From Lachnospiraceae bacterium (GTDB lineage: Bacteria > Bacillota > Clostridia > Lachnospirales > Lachnospiraceae): a stretch of DNA of 64,000 nucleotides. The notes below the pieces were generated by a model. It was not told where the DNA came from, made no database searches, and saw only the letters and a program-made list of their open reading frames with translations. The DNA lies in contig JAAWBT010000028.1 in assembly GCA_022792835.1 (NCBI GenBank), positions 22,312 to 86,311 on the forward strand. The letters run 5' to 3'. A program made the position numbers and the translations under genes. The first letter of the stretch is position 1. Every line of letters starts with the position of its first letter. Positions 24,142 through 31,820 of this stretch are shown here, in pieces.

Positions 24142-26781
24142 TCATAAGCTATAGTGTTGTTTTAATGTCAAAGAAAGTACCTTGGGCCTTGCTCCTTTCT
24201 CATATTTAAAATTCAATGCATGTCTGGCTATCTCAGGCAGATAGTATTTCTCATTTTCAACTCTGAGATATCCTTCTTGTTTCATAAGCTTCTCCTCCGA
24301 AGCAGATAAATTAAATGTATCACTATAAAATGGCAATGACCTTTGAGCTTCCGATCCGTTTTTCAGCTTATCAAAAATCTGTTTCAGCGCCTTTATTTCC
24401 TGACTTGTTTCATCCACTTTTTCAACAGAACATTTTGATACAGCTTTTTTTATTTCTGCCGGCATCAAATATCTGTCTTCATAATAGTCTGTCCCCGCTG
24501 TCGCAGTAGCATATTTAAGGAAACGAATGATATCTCTTGCCTGCAATTGACCATTAAAATCTGACAATGCTGCCAAAATCCATCTGGACGAATTAGCTTC
24601 ATTAGAAGTCTTTTTTCCAAGCTTTACTCCCCATAACAGTTCAAGGGACTTGTCCAGGGCCTCCTTTGGTGCAAATTCAATGGAAGATTCTCCCTGATAA
24701 AGCCCAGGCACAGCCTGGTTTACAAGCCAAACAGCAAGTCTCAGGGCCTCAGTACTCGACCACTTTAATTCATAAGCCCGGTATATGGTATAAAATTGTT
24801 CAAAGTTCACCTTAACAGAATCTCTGGCAATATCTTTCCGCAGGAAAACCATAAAACCAATATGACTATATTTTGTTCCAATCTCACCAATCAACTCCCT
24901 ACATAACGCCACAATCGCATTCTGCTCAGATATATTCGCTGTCGTCTCCTGGAAAATATCTTCCAGTCCATCTATCAAAAAAACTATTCTGATCTGACTT
25001 GCCGCAAGATCTTCCTCCAGCCTTTCCAACGAGGCATACACATTGCCAAATGCATTTAAAATCAGCGTCTTCCATATTTTTTTCCAATCCAGCAAATCAT
25101 GATTTCCTTGTTTCTTTGCCTCCATCAGTTCATTTTTCGCATCAATGCAGATAGATGTTTTTATCTTTCCCTTTAACGTACATGTATTGAAATGATTCGT
25201 TACGTTTCTAACCACCTCTTGAAATTCATTTCCATATGCAGATTCCAACAGCGGAACAGCCACTGTCTGCCTAATACAGCATGTAATGCCGCTATCCATT
25301 TTTTCTATAAAGGATTCCCAATACTCACTCCGCAAAATTTCTCTATACAAAAAAGTTTTTCCGGAACCCTTAGCTCCCATAACAACTGTGTTAGGCACAT
25401 CCGTTTTATACTTTTTAATCAAATTTTGAATGGAATCTGTCATTAATACCTTAAAAGATGCATTTCCCTCAGCGGTAATTTGTTCACTCGCAATATGATG
25501 TATGCGTTTAATAATCTCATTACGCGATGGCAGTACTATTTTCTCACTGCCCTCCTTTTTGACAAAATAATGATTCCTCACGATTTCCAGAACTTCCCTG
25601 TAAAGATCTCTTTCCCGCAGAGCGTTCATAATCTTACTCAACGACTCTAAATGCACCAGTTCACTCGCAAAAGGAAGCACCGTTACTATGTCGTCCGTAA
25701 CAGTCAAATTATCATCCGTTTTATATCTGTCGAACACTGCTACAAACTGGCTTTTAATATCCACATCATTTATATGCGGCTGTACCATGGTCAATAAAAT
25801 TTCAGGGATCAAGGTATTCTCAGTCAATGGTAATCCTTTGCATAATTGCTCTAACAAAAGCTCCGTTCCTTTCACTGACTGATATGATGTCGATGTTACT
25901 AAATATTTTTTTACTCTTGGATCAAATAATAATGGGGCAGAAAATTCACTTAATCCCGCCCGCAGATCCACGAGTACCATTGCGGCATTTACTTTTTCCC
26001 CAAGCCTGGAAAGCACTTCTGCCAGAACATATTTTTTGTTATAGCTTCCTGCAAGACTTTCCGGACTGGAATACATATCCAACAACTGTCCAATATAACG
26101 ATAGGTCGGCAAAACAATATGCTCCACGATACTTTTTTCTGTTTCAATTTTTACCGTCTGTTCCGCAATTACAGATGACACAGTTTCAATGATGTCATTT
26201 ATATCCTGTTTTTCCTGCGTTACCTCCAACAAATCCAGATAGCTGAATGCAGGCGCTTCTTCTGCCGCTGTCAGCCATGTAATGCCAGGCGCTTCCAGAT
26301 CAGCATCTACTATAAGCAGTTTTTTTGTCTCTTCAGCTTCTCTCAGAGACGACCAAGCTCTGACAAATGCCAGCAATGACAATGTCCGCCCCACTCCACC
26401 TTTATATGAATGAAAAGCAAGTACTGGTACTCCAGGCAGGTTTTTCTCAAGCATATCATCTCTATATGCGGATTGCTGATACAAAACATTCTTAAACAGC
26501 GGTGCTTTTGCCCCTGTTTTCAGTTCTGTTTCTTCGGTTTCAAAGAATACGCAAAGAAATTCTCCAGGGAAATCCAGTGAAATTTTATCTGTGCTGCTGT
26601 CATATTTGCTTTGAAATATGTTATTTAAGATTGTTCTTGCAGCGCCTTCTGTATCTTTTTTAATATAGATTATAATTTCATTTACATAGGTTTCAATATC
26701 CAGAATCGTATCTGACCATACAGACTTATTCAACCGCAGCAATCTTTCAACATCTTTCCACGTGTACAATAACAACATCAT
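24142..26781 (-). CDS. Two-domain P-loop ATPase: KGGVGRT-type MinD/ParA-like module fused to a second AAA/STAND-like ATPase
   Basis: A 879-residue cytoplasmic protein. After an about 115-residue N-terminal region comes a SIMIBI-type ATPase with HSYKGGVGRT (127-133), in which Arg replaces the usual P-loop Lys of KGGxGKT. Then LLIVDADLEAPG (about 155-166) and LVDLRAGLSE (about 270-279) follow. A second P-loop, GAKGSGKT (469-476), with Walker B IRIVFLIDGLEDIF (about 597-610), resembles AAA/STAND ATPases. The last 250 residues are helical with no known effector. The start overlaps the upstream HEPN-like gene by TGATG, preceded by GAAGGAG. Codon and base use are visibly more AT-rich than the flanks. 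Such KGGVGR ATPases occur in conflict-type gene pairs; the function here is unproven. Confidence 0.88.
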   Translation of the reverse strand: MMLLLYTWKDVERLLRLNKSVWSDTILDIETYVNEIIIYIKKDTEGAARTILNNIFQSKYDSSTDKISLDFPGEFLCVFFETEETELKTGAKAPLFKNVLYQQSAYRDDMLEKNLPGVPVLAFHSYKGGVGRTLSLLAFVRAWSSLREAEETKKLLIVDADLEAPGITWLTAAEEAPAFSYLDLLEVTQEKQDINDIIETVSSVIAEQTVKIETEKSIVEHIVLPTYRYIGQLLDMYSSPESLAGSYNKKYVLAEVLSRLGEKVNAAMVLVDLRAGLSEFSAPLLFDPRVKKYLVTSTSYQSVKGTELLLEQLCKGLPLTENTLIPEILLTMVQPHINDVDIKSQFVAVFDRYKTDDNLTVTDDIVTVLPFASELVHLESLSKIMNALRERDLYREVLEIVRNHYFVKKEGSEKIVLPSRNEIIKRIHHIASEQITAEGNASFKVLMTDSIQNLIKKYKTDVPNTVVMGAKGSGKTFLYREILRSEYWESFIEKMDSGITCCIRQTVAVPLLESAYGNEFQEVVRNVTNHFNTCTLKGKIKTSICIDAKNELMEAKKQGNHDLLDWKKIWKTLILNAFGNVYASLERLEEDLAASQIRIVFLIDGLEDIFQETTANISEQNAIVALCRELIGEIGTKYSHIGFMVFLRKDIARDSVKVNFEQFYTIYRAYELKWSSTEALRLAVWLVNQAVPGLYQGESSIEFAPKEALDKSLELLWGVKLGKKTSNEANSSRWILAALSDFNGQLQARDIIRFLKYATATAGTDYYEDRYLMPAEIKKAVSKCSVEKVDETSQEIKALKQIFDKLKNGSEAQRSLPFYSDTFNLSASEEKLMKQEGYLRVENEKYYLPEIARHALNFKYEKGARPKVLSLTLKQHYSL

Positions 26782-27239
26782 CACACTCCTTCTCTGAGCC
26801 ATTCTAAAACATTATTTAAACTGTTTTCCAATTCTCTTTCCTTACTCTCTTTACTTTCGCCCGTTCTTATACCATAACGATAAAGCTGATGATATGTCTC
26901 AGCCGAGACGATTTCGTTATGTATTGTTTTTAGCGCTGGAAATTTAAATACTCCTTGCTGCCCTAGCTCCTTCAATATTTTTTCCAGATTATGAGAAGAT
27001 AAAACTTCTCTTTTCCGTTTGTCATCAGCATCTAACTCCTCTTTCGTTTTTCCTAACAATTCTTTAGGATTATCCATTCCCCATTTATTCAATAATCTAT
27101 ATTTTAATCCACATTCCACACAATAAATCAAAAGCAACCGCCTGCTTTTTATGTCCGCATTACGTTTGTTCATTTTTTCATATGCAGCATAATGTTTCCT
27201 ATATCCAATACTATAGTCTCTTTTGTCTGCAAGAATCAT
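26781..27239 (-). CDS. Small HEPN-like helical protein coupled to the KGGVGRT ATPase
   Basis: A 152-residue, mainly alpha-helical protein I do not recognise by name. Features are a helix RRLLLIYCVECGLKYRLL (33-50), a charged linker with KTKEELDADDKRKR, RxxxxxH at Arg77-His83 continuing into HNLEKILKEL, and AETYHQLYRYGIR near the end. The long helices and an R-x4-6-H spacing are what HEPN domains show (nuclease or toxin partners in many conflict systems), so I call it HEPN-like, not proven HEPN. GGAGG precedes the start by nine bases, and an ATG-AAA-TGA mini-frame overlaps the start. It is translationally coupled to the ATPase. Confidence 0.7.
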   Translation of the reverse strand: MILADKRDYSIGYRKHYAAYEKMNKRNADIKSRRLLLIYCVECGLKYRLLNKWGMDNPKELLGKTKEELDADDKRKREVLSSHNLEKILKELGQQGVFKFPALKTIHNEIVSAETYHQLYRYGIRTGESKESKERELENSLNNVLEWLREGV

Positions 27240-27392
27240 TTCATGTTTCCTCCTGATATCATCTCATGCGCTCTCAGTCAGCCAACTATCATTTATCTGT
27301 ACCTCTACTTAGAATTCCATATTCACAATCGTATCTTCATCCAACTCAACTAATAATTTTTCGTTCCTAAAAGCTATAATACTCCAGAAGCC

Positions 27393-27401
27393 ATTATAGC
27401 A
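27393..27401 (-). promoter_or_regulatory. Promoter of the HEPN-like/ATPase pair
   Basis: On the minus strand TGCTATAAT (TATAAT at 27393-27398) is a perfect extended -10, about 155 bases before the first start codon. The -35 is weak. Confidence 0.5.
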
Positions 27402-27520
27402 TAAAGTAGGTATCTAAGTCCATTTAAAGAACAAAGACGCCAGGCAGAGTCTAACATCATCTCCTTCTGTCCAGCTTAAATATAACAATTCCTCTCAACA
27501 TGGACCACTCTCTGCAAATA

Positions 27521-27549
27521 AACAAAAGAAGCCCGGTTCTGCGGACTTC
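27521..27549 (-). terminator. Terminator downstream of the GNAT gene
   Basis: On the minus strand GAAGTCCG-CAGAAC-CGGGCTTC then TTTTGTTT. It insulates the islet from the upstream minus-strand operon. Confidence 0.8.
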
Positions 27550-27628
27550 CTCTGCTTTGATGTAGTATCATTTAAGGCTTATTTTGAATGGGCTTATTTG
27601 TTATAGTATAAGCTTATCAGATTTTTTT

Positions 27629-27660
27629 CCCGCCGGGAAGCCTCCCCGGGGGTTGTTTTT
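27629..27660 (+). terminator. GC-rich hairpin with T-run on the plus strand
   Basis: CCCGCCGGGA / TCCCCGGGGG with two mismatches, followed by TTGTTTTT. It lies just 3' of the GNAT gene on the opposite strand. A weak plus-strand promoter (TTGAAT-17-TATAAG) ends just before it, so a very short plus-strand RNA is possible. Confidence 0.35.
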
Positions 27661-27675
27661 CCTCAAATTTTATTC

Positions 27676-28239
27676 TTATTGAATCATATGGCTCATTTCA
27701 TGCCATTCTTCTCCGCCCCAGGAAGAATTGGCAATTCCGTTGTCGCAAAATCCCATTTTCTTATACATTTCCACCTTAGGCTGCAGACAGGTCAGCAAAA
27801 TGCACCGCCTCCCGTTTTGGCGTTCTCTGCAAAGATAATGATTCATAAGCTCCCGGCCAAGCCCCTGCCTGCGGTACTCAGGGAGCACATCCAATCCCAG
27901 AAGCATAATCGTCTTCCCTTCCGGATGATACAAAGTAATATCCGTGAAAAATTCGTCCCGAAAAGAAGTTTCCTCCGTAGAAAGCCCATTTAAAAAGCCG
28001 GCCAATCTGCCTGTCTGTTTATCTGCCGCCACCAAAAACAATTCCGGCGCCGCTGCCACACGTTCAAATATCCGCTCCCTTGAGCATGCTTCATTGGGCG
28101 GAAAACAAATCCTCTCAATCTCCGCCGCCTGCTCCGCCTCCTCCGGGCGGATATTCCGGAACTCAAACCGTTCATAGAGGTCCTGAGCCGGTGACTGATA
28201 TGGTTTTTTTCCTGTCTCTTCTGGTATAATTTTTTTCAT
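27676..28239 (-). CDS. GNAT-family N-acetyltransferase
   Basis: A 187-residue acetyltransferase. The acetyl-CoA loop is LGLDVLPEYRRQGLGRELM (about 116-134) and the usual C-terminal KVEMYKKMGF strand-helix is present. N-terminal EIERICFPPNEA resembles the arylalkylamine-type GNATs. I took the second ATG (28239), six bases from AAGGAG; the first is too close. It follows the GH13 gene by 15 bases. The acceptor amine is unknown. Confidence 0.9.
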   Translation of the reverse strand: MKKIIPEETGKKPYQSPAQDLYERFEFRNIRPEEAEQAAEIERICFPPNEACSRERIFERVAAAPELFLVAADKQTGRLAGFLNGLSTEETSFRDEFFTDITLYHPEGKTIMLLGLDVLPEYRRQGLGRELMNHYLCRERQNGRRCILLTCLQPKVEMYKKMGFCDNGIANSSWGGEEWHEMSHMIQ

Positions 28240-28254
28240 CTTCATCTCCTTCAG

Positions 28255-29793
28255 CTATACGCGGTAAAATCCATAAAATCCTGCCGGAACCATTACCCTC
28301 TTGTCTCTCACCATAATCTCCCCGCCAAAGGTCCGCAGCGCCTCTGACAAAGAATATTCACATGCAAAGGACGCCGGTTTATCAGAGGAATTCAGAATCA
28401 CAAGGATCCTCTCGTCTCCTGCATTTCTTACATATACAAACGGATAGGTATTCTTTTCGGCATAGACAAATTCAATGCCGCCCCGGTTTTTGAGGGCCGG
28501 ATGTTCCTGTCGGAATGCGATCAGCTCTTTCACTTCATGGTAAAGGGAATCCGAAGCCCTAAGCTGCCTCTCCACTGTCGGCCGGTCTGCCGCAGGATCC
28601 AGAGGGATATACAGCTTTTCTTCCCCTGCCAGGCTGAAGCCCGCGTTTACAGAATCATCCCACTGCATGGGGGAACGGGAGCCGGTCCGGTTATATCCCC
28701 CTTCCACAGAAGTAAGCCCTTCCACATACCGCATGCCGATCTCATCGCCGTAGTAAATAAACGGCGCTCCAGGCATGGAAAGCAGAAAAGCAAAAGCCAC
28801 TTTAAGCTCATCCCCATGGATGGATCTGGCCAGCCTATCCATATCATGATTGCCGGAAGGAATGCAGATCATCCCCTTTCCGGCTGTTTTCTCATAATTC
28901 TCCTGATATTTTCGGACGAATTCAGAAATATCTCCCTTTCCCCGGCTGGAGAAATAAGGTTCCTCGCAGCGGAACAGGTCATTGTAATGGGACGGCCCAA
29001 AATGAAGCAGAAAATCCATGTGGAAGCCCCCCTCCAGAGCCTTATCGGGCTCCCCCCACTCAGAGACCATAACCGCTTCCGGGAATTCCTCATCCAGAAA
29101 GGCCCGAATTTCCTGCCAGAGTTTGACGGTGCCTTTCCCATCCTCGTCTCCCTTTACCAGAGAGTGTGCCATATCCACCCGGAAGCCATCGCAGCCCATG
29201 GTCAGCCAAAACCGCATGATTTTCTTTACCTCTGCAATTGTCCCCCGCGGTCCGGGGGCGTCCATGGCCTGCTGCCAGGGCTTCTCCTGCCGATAGTATC
29301 CATAGTTTAATGCCGGCTGATGAGAAAAAAAGCTGACCAGGCAGGAGCCGTCCCTGTCTGAAATCCCCCGGAGGGCCCCCGGCCCCTCCGGCGTCTCCCA
29401 AATATTGTCCGTCCACACATAGCGGTCTGTATAGGCATTTCGCTCCGCCTTCATGGATTCCTGAAACCATTTATGCGCCATAGAGGTATGTCCCGGCACC
29501 AGATCCAGAAGGATGTGCATGCCTCTGTCATGAACCTCGCCAATCAGCTCTTTCAGCTCATCGTTGGTCCCGTACCGGGGCGCCGTTTTATAATAATCAG
29601 AAACATCGTACCCTGCGTCACCAAAGGGCGACTCGAAACATGGATTCATCCAGATAGCATTACAGCCCAGCTCCTTAATGTAATCCAGCTTCTGCCCAAT
29701 TCCCCTAAAATCCCCGATCCCGTCGCTGTTCGTGTCCTTAAAGGACTGAGGGTAGATTTCATAAAACACTGCATCGTCAAGCCACTTAGCCAT
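28255..29793 (-). CDS. GH13 alpha-glucosidase/alpha-amylase family protein
   Basis: A 512-residue intracellular enzyme. GH13 regions are LDLVPGHTS, GFRVDMAHS (nucleophile Asp), VMVSEWGEP (acid/base Glu) and IPSGNHDMDR. The N-terminal WLDDAVFYEIYPQSFKDTNS, DGIGDFRGI and lack of a signal fit the oligo-1,6-glucosidase/alpha-glucosidase/trehalulose-type group acting on short alpha-glucans. AAAGGAG precedes the ATG. It is in a run with a sugar-kinase-like gene and a GNAT, inserted between the foldase gene and spoVT. Confidence 0.9.
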   Translation of the reverse strand: MAKWLDDAVFYEIYPQSFKDTNSDGIGDFRGIGQKLDYIKELGCNAIWMNPCFESPFGDAGYDVSDYYKTAPRYGTNDELKELIGEVHDRGMHILLDLVPGHTSMAHKWFQESMKAERNAYTDRYVWTDNIWETPEGPGALRGISDRDGSCLVSFFSHQPALNYGYYRQEKPWQQAMDAPGPRGTIAEVKKIMRFWLTMGCDGFRVDMAHSLVKGDEDGKGTVKLWQEIRAFLDEEFPEAVMVSEWGEPDKALEGGFHMDFLLHFGPSHYNDLFRCEEPYFSSRGKGDISEFVRKYQENYEKTAGKGMICIPSGNHDMDRLARSIHGDELKVAFAFLLSMPGAPFIYYGDEIGMRYVEGLTSVEGGYNRTGSRSPMQWDDSVNAGFSLAGEEKLYIPLDPAADRPTVERQLRASDSLYHEVKELIAFRQEHPALKNRGGIEFVYAEKNTYPFVYVRNAGDERILVILNSSDKPASFACEYSLSEALRTFGGEIMVRDKRVMVPAGFYGFYRV

Positions 29794-29825
29794 ATAAACC
29801 GCTCCTTTCCCTTCTGCCAGATTCT

Positions 29826-30578
29826 TTATGGCAGCTTCCCAGCCACATATTCATAGTCTCCGTTTTCCCTGAGCCTCAAGGTAAGATCCCCTTCCATGGA
29901 ACGCTCCATGCAAAGGCGGACATTGGGAAGGTCGTTACTGTCAACCATATACTCTGCCTCTTTCTGAGACACTCCGTTACTGGCCCGCCTCCAGATGAGC
30001 CTGTCCCGCAGATCTTTCTCTTTTGCCAGTATGCGCACCGTGTAGTCTGCATGGCCCTTCAAGTTCCGCCAGCCCTCCTCATCGAGAAGCAAATAATTCC
30101 CCTCAATAAGCACAACGTCTCCTTCAATCAAAACCGCGTTGTCCACCGGGTCATGAAGCTTCCTGTTGTATTCCGGCCAGGGGCATTGTTCTTCCCTGCG
30201 CACCCGCAAAAGCCGCTTTGTAAACGCCTCAAGGTCAAAGCTTACAGGCGCGCCCTTCACATGTGTCATCGGAATCTCCTTCCCGTCCCGAAGGACCTTA
30301 TGGGAGAGGAGATATTCCTGATAATGGTGAAATCCGTCCATCCCCACTGCCGTCAGTGGCTTAAGCCCCGGCGTTCCCTCTGAGAGTTCTGTGAGAAACT
30401 TCACCAGCGTGCTCTTCCCCGTAGCCGGAGGCGCCGCAAGAAACACGATAAGACGCCGTCCAGCCTCCTTCTGCAGCCGGCAAAGACCGGCAAGCAGCGG
30501 CAAAAATATGGTCTCCACCGTCTCGTCCGAATATTCCGCCTCAACGGCGAGGCCATTGATCTCCATTCTGCGTTTCAT
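29826..30578 (-). CDS. Nucleoside/nucleotide-kinase-family protein (FrcK/YggC-like)
   Basis: A 250-residue P-loop kinase related to uridine and pantothenate kinases. Walker A is AAPPATGKST (about 48-57). VGMDGFHHYQEYL is the substrate lid/acceptor block with Asp-His-His, and VLIEGNYLLLDEEGW and RRASNGVSQKEAEYMVDSND are seen in fructose-transport-linked and YggC-like kinases. The phosphate acceptor (sugar or nucleoside) is not certain. The GH13 gene follows at 32 bases, so a sugar substrate is plausible. Confidence 0.85.
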   Translation of the reverse strand: MKRRMEINGLAVEAEYSDETVETIFLPLLAGLCRLQKEAGRRLIVFLAAPPATGKSTLVKFLTELSEGTPGLKPLTAVGMDGFHHYQEYLLSHKVLRDGKEIPMTHVKGAPVSFDLEAFTKRLLRVRREEQCPWPEYNRKLHDPVDNAVLIEGDVVLIEGNYLLLDEEGWRNLKGHADYTVRILAKEKDLRDRLIWRRASNGVSQKEAEYMVDSNDLPNVRLCMERSMEGDLTLRLRENGDYEYVAGKLP

Positions 30579-30649
30579 ATTTCCCCGTCCTTTTCAAAAG
30601 GCAGCCAATCCTCTGACTGGCTGCCTCCCTGATCCTTTTTCATTTTCCT

Positions 30650-31741
30650 CTATTCTGCCCCAGCCGTTGTCTCCTGTACGGCAGCCGTGGTTTCGACCGC
30701 GGATTCTGTCTCCGGGGCCATTGTCTCCTGTGCCGTGGCCTCCGGCGCTTTGTACAGGTTCGTATCAAAAGTGATCTGACTCCAGACCTTCTCATCCACC
30801 TTAAAGGAAGGCAGCTCCTTCACCCATTCCGCATAGACGGTCTGGAAATGCTCGCTCTGTCTTTTGGCCACAACATTGGGCTTCTCCTTGTCCGTCGCCT
30901 CCTGGTCAAATTCCGTCACGCAGTAGACCACGTACCAGCCGTACCCTTCCTGATGGACGCTTCCCGTCTCGCCGGTCGCCAGAGACATGCCCAAAGTTCC
31001 CAGCTCATTGTCCAAATCTCCCTCCCCGAAAGTATAGTTCATGTAAGAAACATTTTCACTCTCTTCTGCTATGGCTGTCATGGCCTCCTCGGAATTCTCT
31101 CCGGCTTCCACACGGGCCTTGATCTCCTCTGCCTGAGTCTTTGCGGCTTCGGCATCCTCCCCGTCCTTCACCAGAATATAACGGATGATCCGCTGGGCGG
31201 CCTCCTCATCGCTGACCTCTGTATCCACATCCTTGATGGCTTCCTGATAAGCCTTCATGGCAAGAGCATTGGCGGTGATAAACTCCTTTAGCCGCTCCTC
31301 GGTGATATTCGTCGCATCCTTCACCGCCTCGTCCATGGTCTCCATGGTCTGGCTCACCGCCTCGTCCACCTTCTTTAACTCATCTTCACTTAAAGTAAGT
31401 CCCAGCGCTTCGGCCTTTGCCTTCAGGACATAAGTCTGGCCGATCCCCGCCATAACACTCTGCTTGGCATATGCCTCCATGGTCGTCCCTGTTCCCAGAT
31501 CAGACTGCCACATATCCGTGGGATCCATACCGTACATCGTATAGGCAAACTCATTGCTGTACTGACTGGCCCTGGCCATATAATTGGCTTCATCCAGATA
31601 AATTTTTGTGTCACCCAGAGTCGCCACCACGGTATCGGGATATTTTTCCAAAGTCACCCTGGTCCGTCCGCAGCCCGCCGCCGTCCCGAGCAAAAGAACT
31701 GCCGCTGCCGCCGAAACCAGTCTCCTCATCATTCTGTTCAT
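30650..31741 (-). CDS. PrsA/SurA-like extracytoplasmic foldase (peptidylprolyl isomerase lipoprotein)
   Basis: A 363-residue lipoprotein: signal LVSAAAAVLLLGTAAGC with Cys about 24. A SurA-N-like helical region (about 40-170) and a weak PpiC-like part (about 185-300, RIIRYILVKDGEDAEAAK, GETGSVHQEGYGWYVVY) follow. Then comes a Glu/Thr/Ala-rich low-complexity tail. Such proteins help secreted proteins fold outside the membrane. Start ATG 31741 follows GGAGG; the upstream frame is leader. It follows mfd, as in other Clostridia. Confidence 0.88.
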   Translation of the reverse strand: MNRMMRRLVSAAAAVLLLGTAAGCGRTRVTLEKYPDTVVATLGDTKIYLDEANYMARASQYSNEFAYTMYGMDPTDMWQSDLGTGTTMEAYAKQSVMAGIGQTYVLKAKAEALGLTLSEDELKKVDEAVSQTMETMDEAVKDATNITEERLKEFITANALAMKAYQEAIKDVDTEVSDEEAAQRIIRYILVKDGEDAEAAKTQAEEIKARVEAGENSEEAMTAIAEESENVSYMNYTFGEGDLDNELGTLGMSLATGETGSVHQEGYGWYVVYCVTEFDQEATDKEKPNVVAKRQSEHFQTVYAEWVKELPSFKVDEKVWSQITFDTNLYKAPEATAQETMAPETESAVETTAAVQETTAGAE

Positions 31742-31820
31742 AATAACCATTCCTCCTGGATTGTTTCCTGACTCTGCCTGCAAAATGCCCGCAGGCATTA
31801 GCTATTATAATACCAAACCG

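Larger units (their letters stand above)
27240..27675. other. Intergenic region upstream of the HEPN-like gene
   Basis: No gene is supported. It contains the islet promoter (27393-27401), the probable GNAT terminator (27521-27549), a GC-rich hairpin (27629-27652) and AT-rich filler. A reading-frame stub that ends at 27309 lacks a start codon. Confidence 0.65.

Noticed and set aside
23456..24145. 229-residue form of SpoVT
   Set aside because: The extra N-terminus lies in the promoter region and the AbrB domain starts exactly at the ATG at 24004.
24142..26781. ParA/MinD partition or division role for the large ATPase
   Set aside because: No ParB, parS-like repeats, MinC/MinE or plasmid genes are near, and the second P-loop module is foreign to those families.
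27309..27413. Short minus-strand frame reading ...FRNEKLLVELDEDTIVNMEF before the HEPN-like gene
   Set aside because: It looks protein-like but has no start codon or ribosome site and overlaps the promoter; it may be a gene remnant, yet nothing supports a call.
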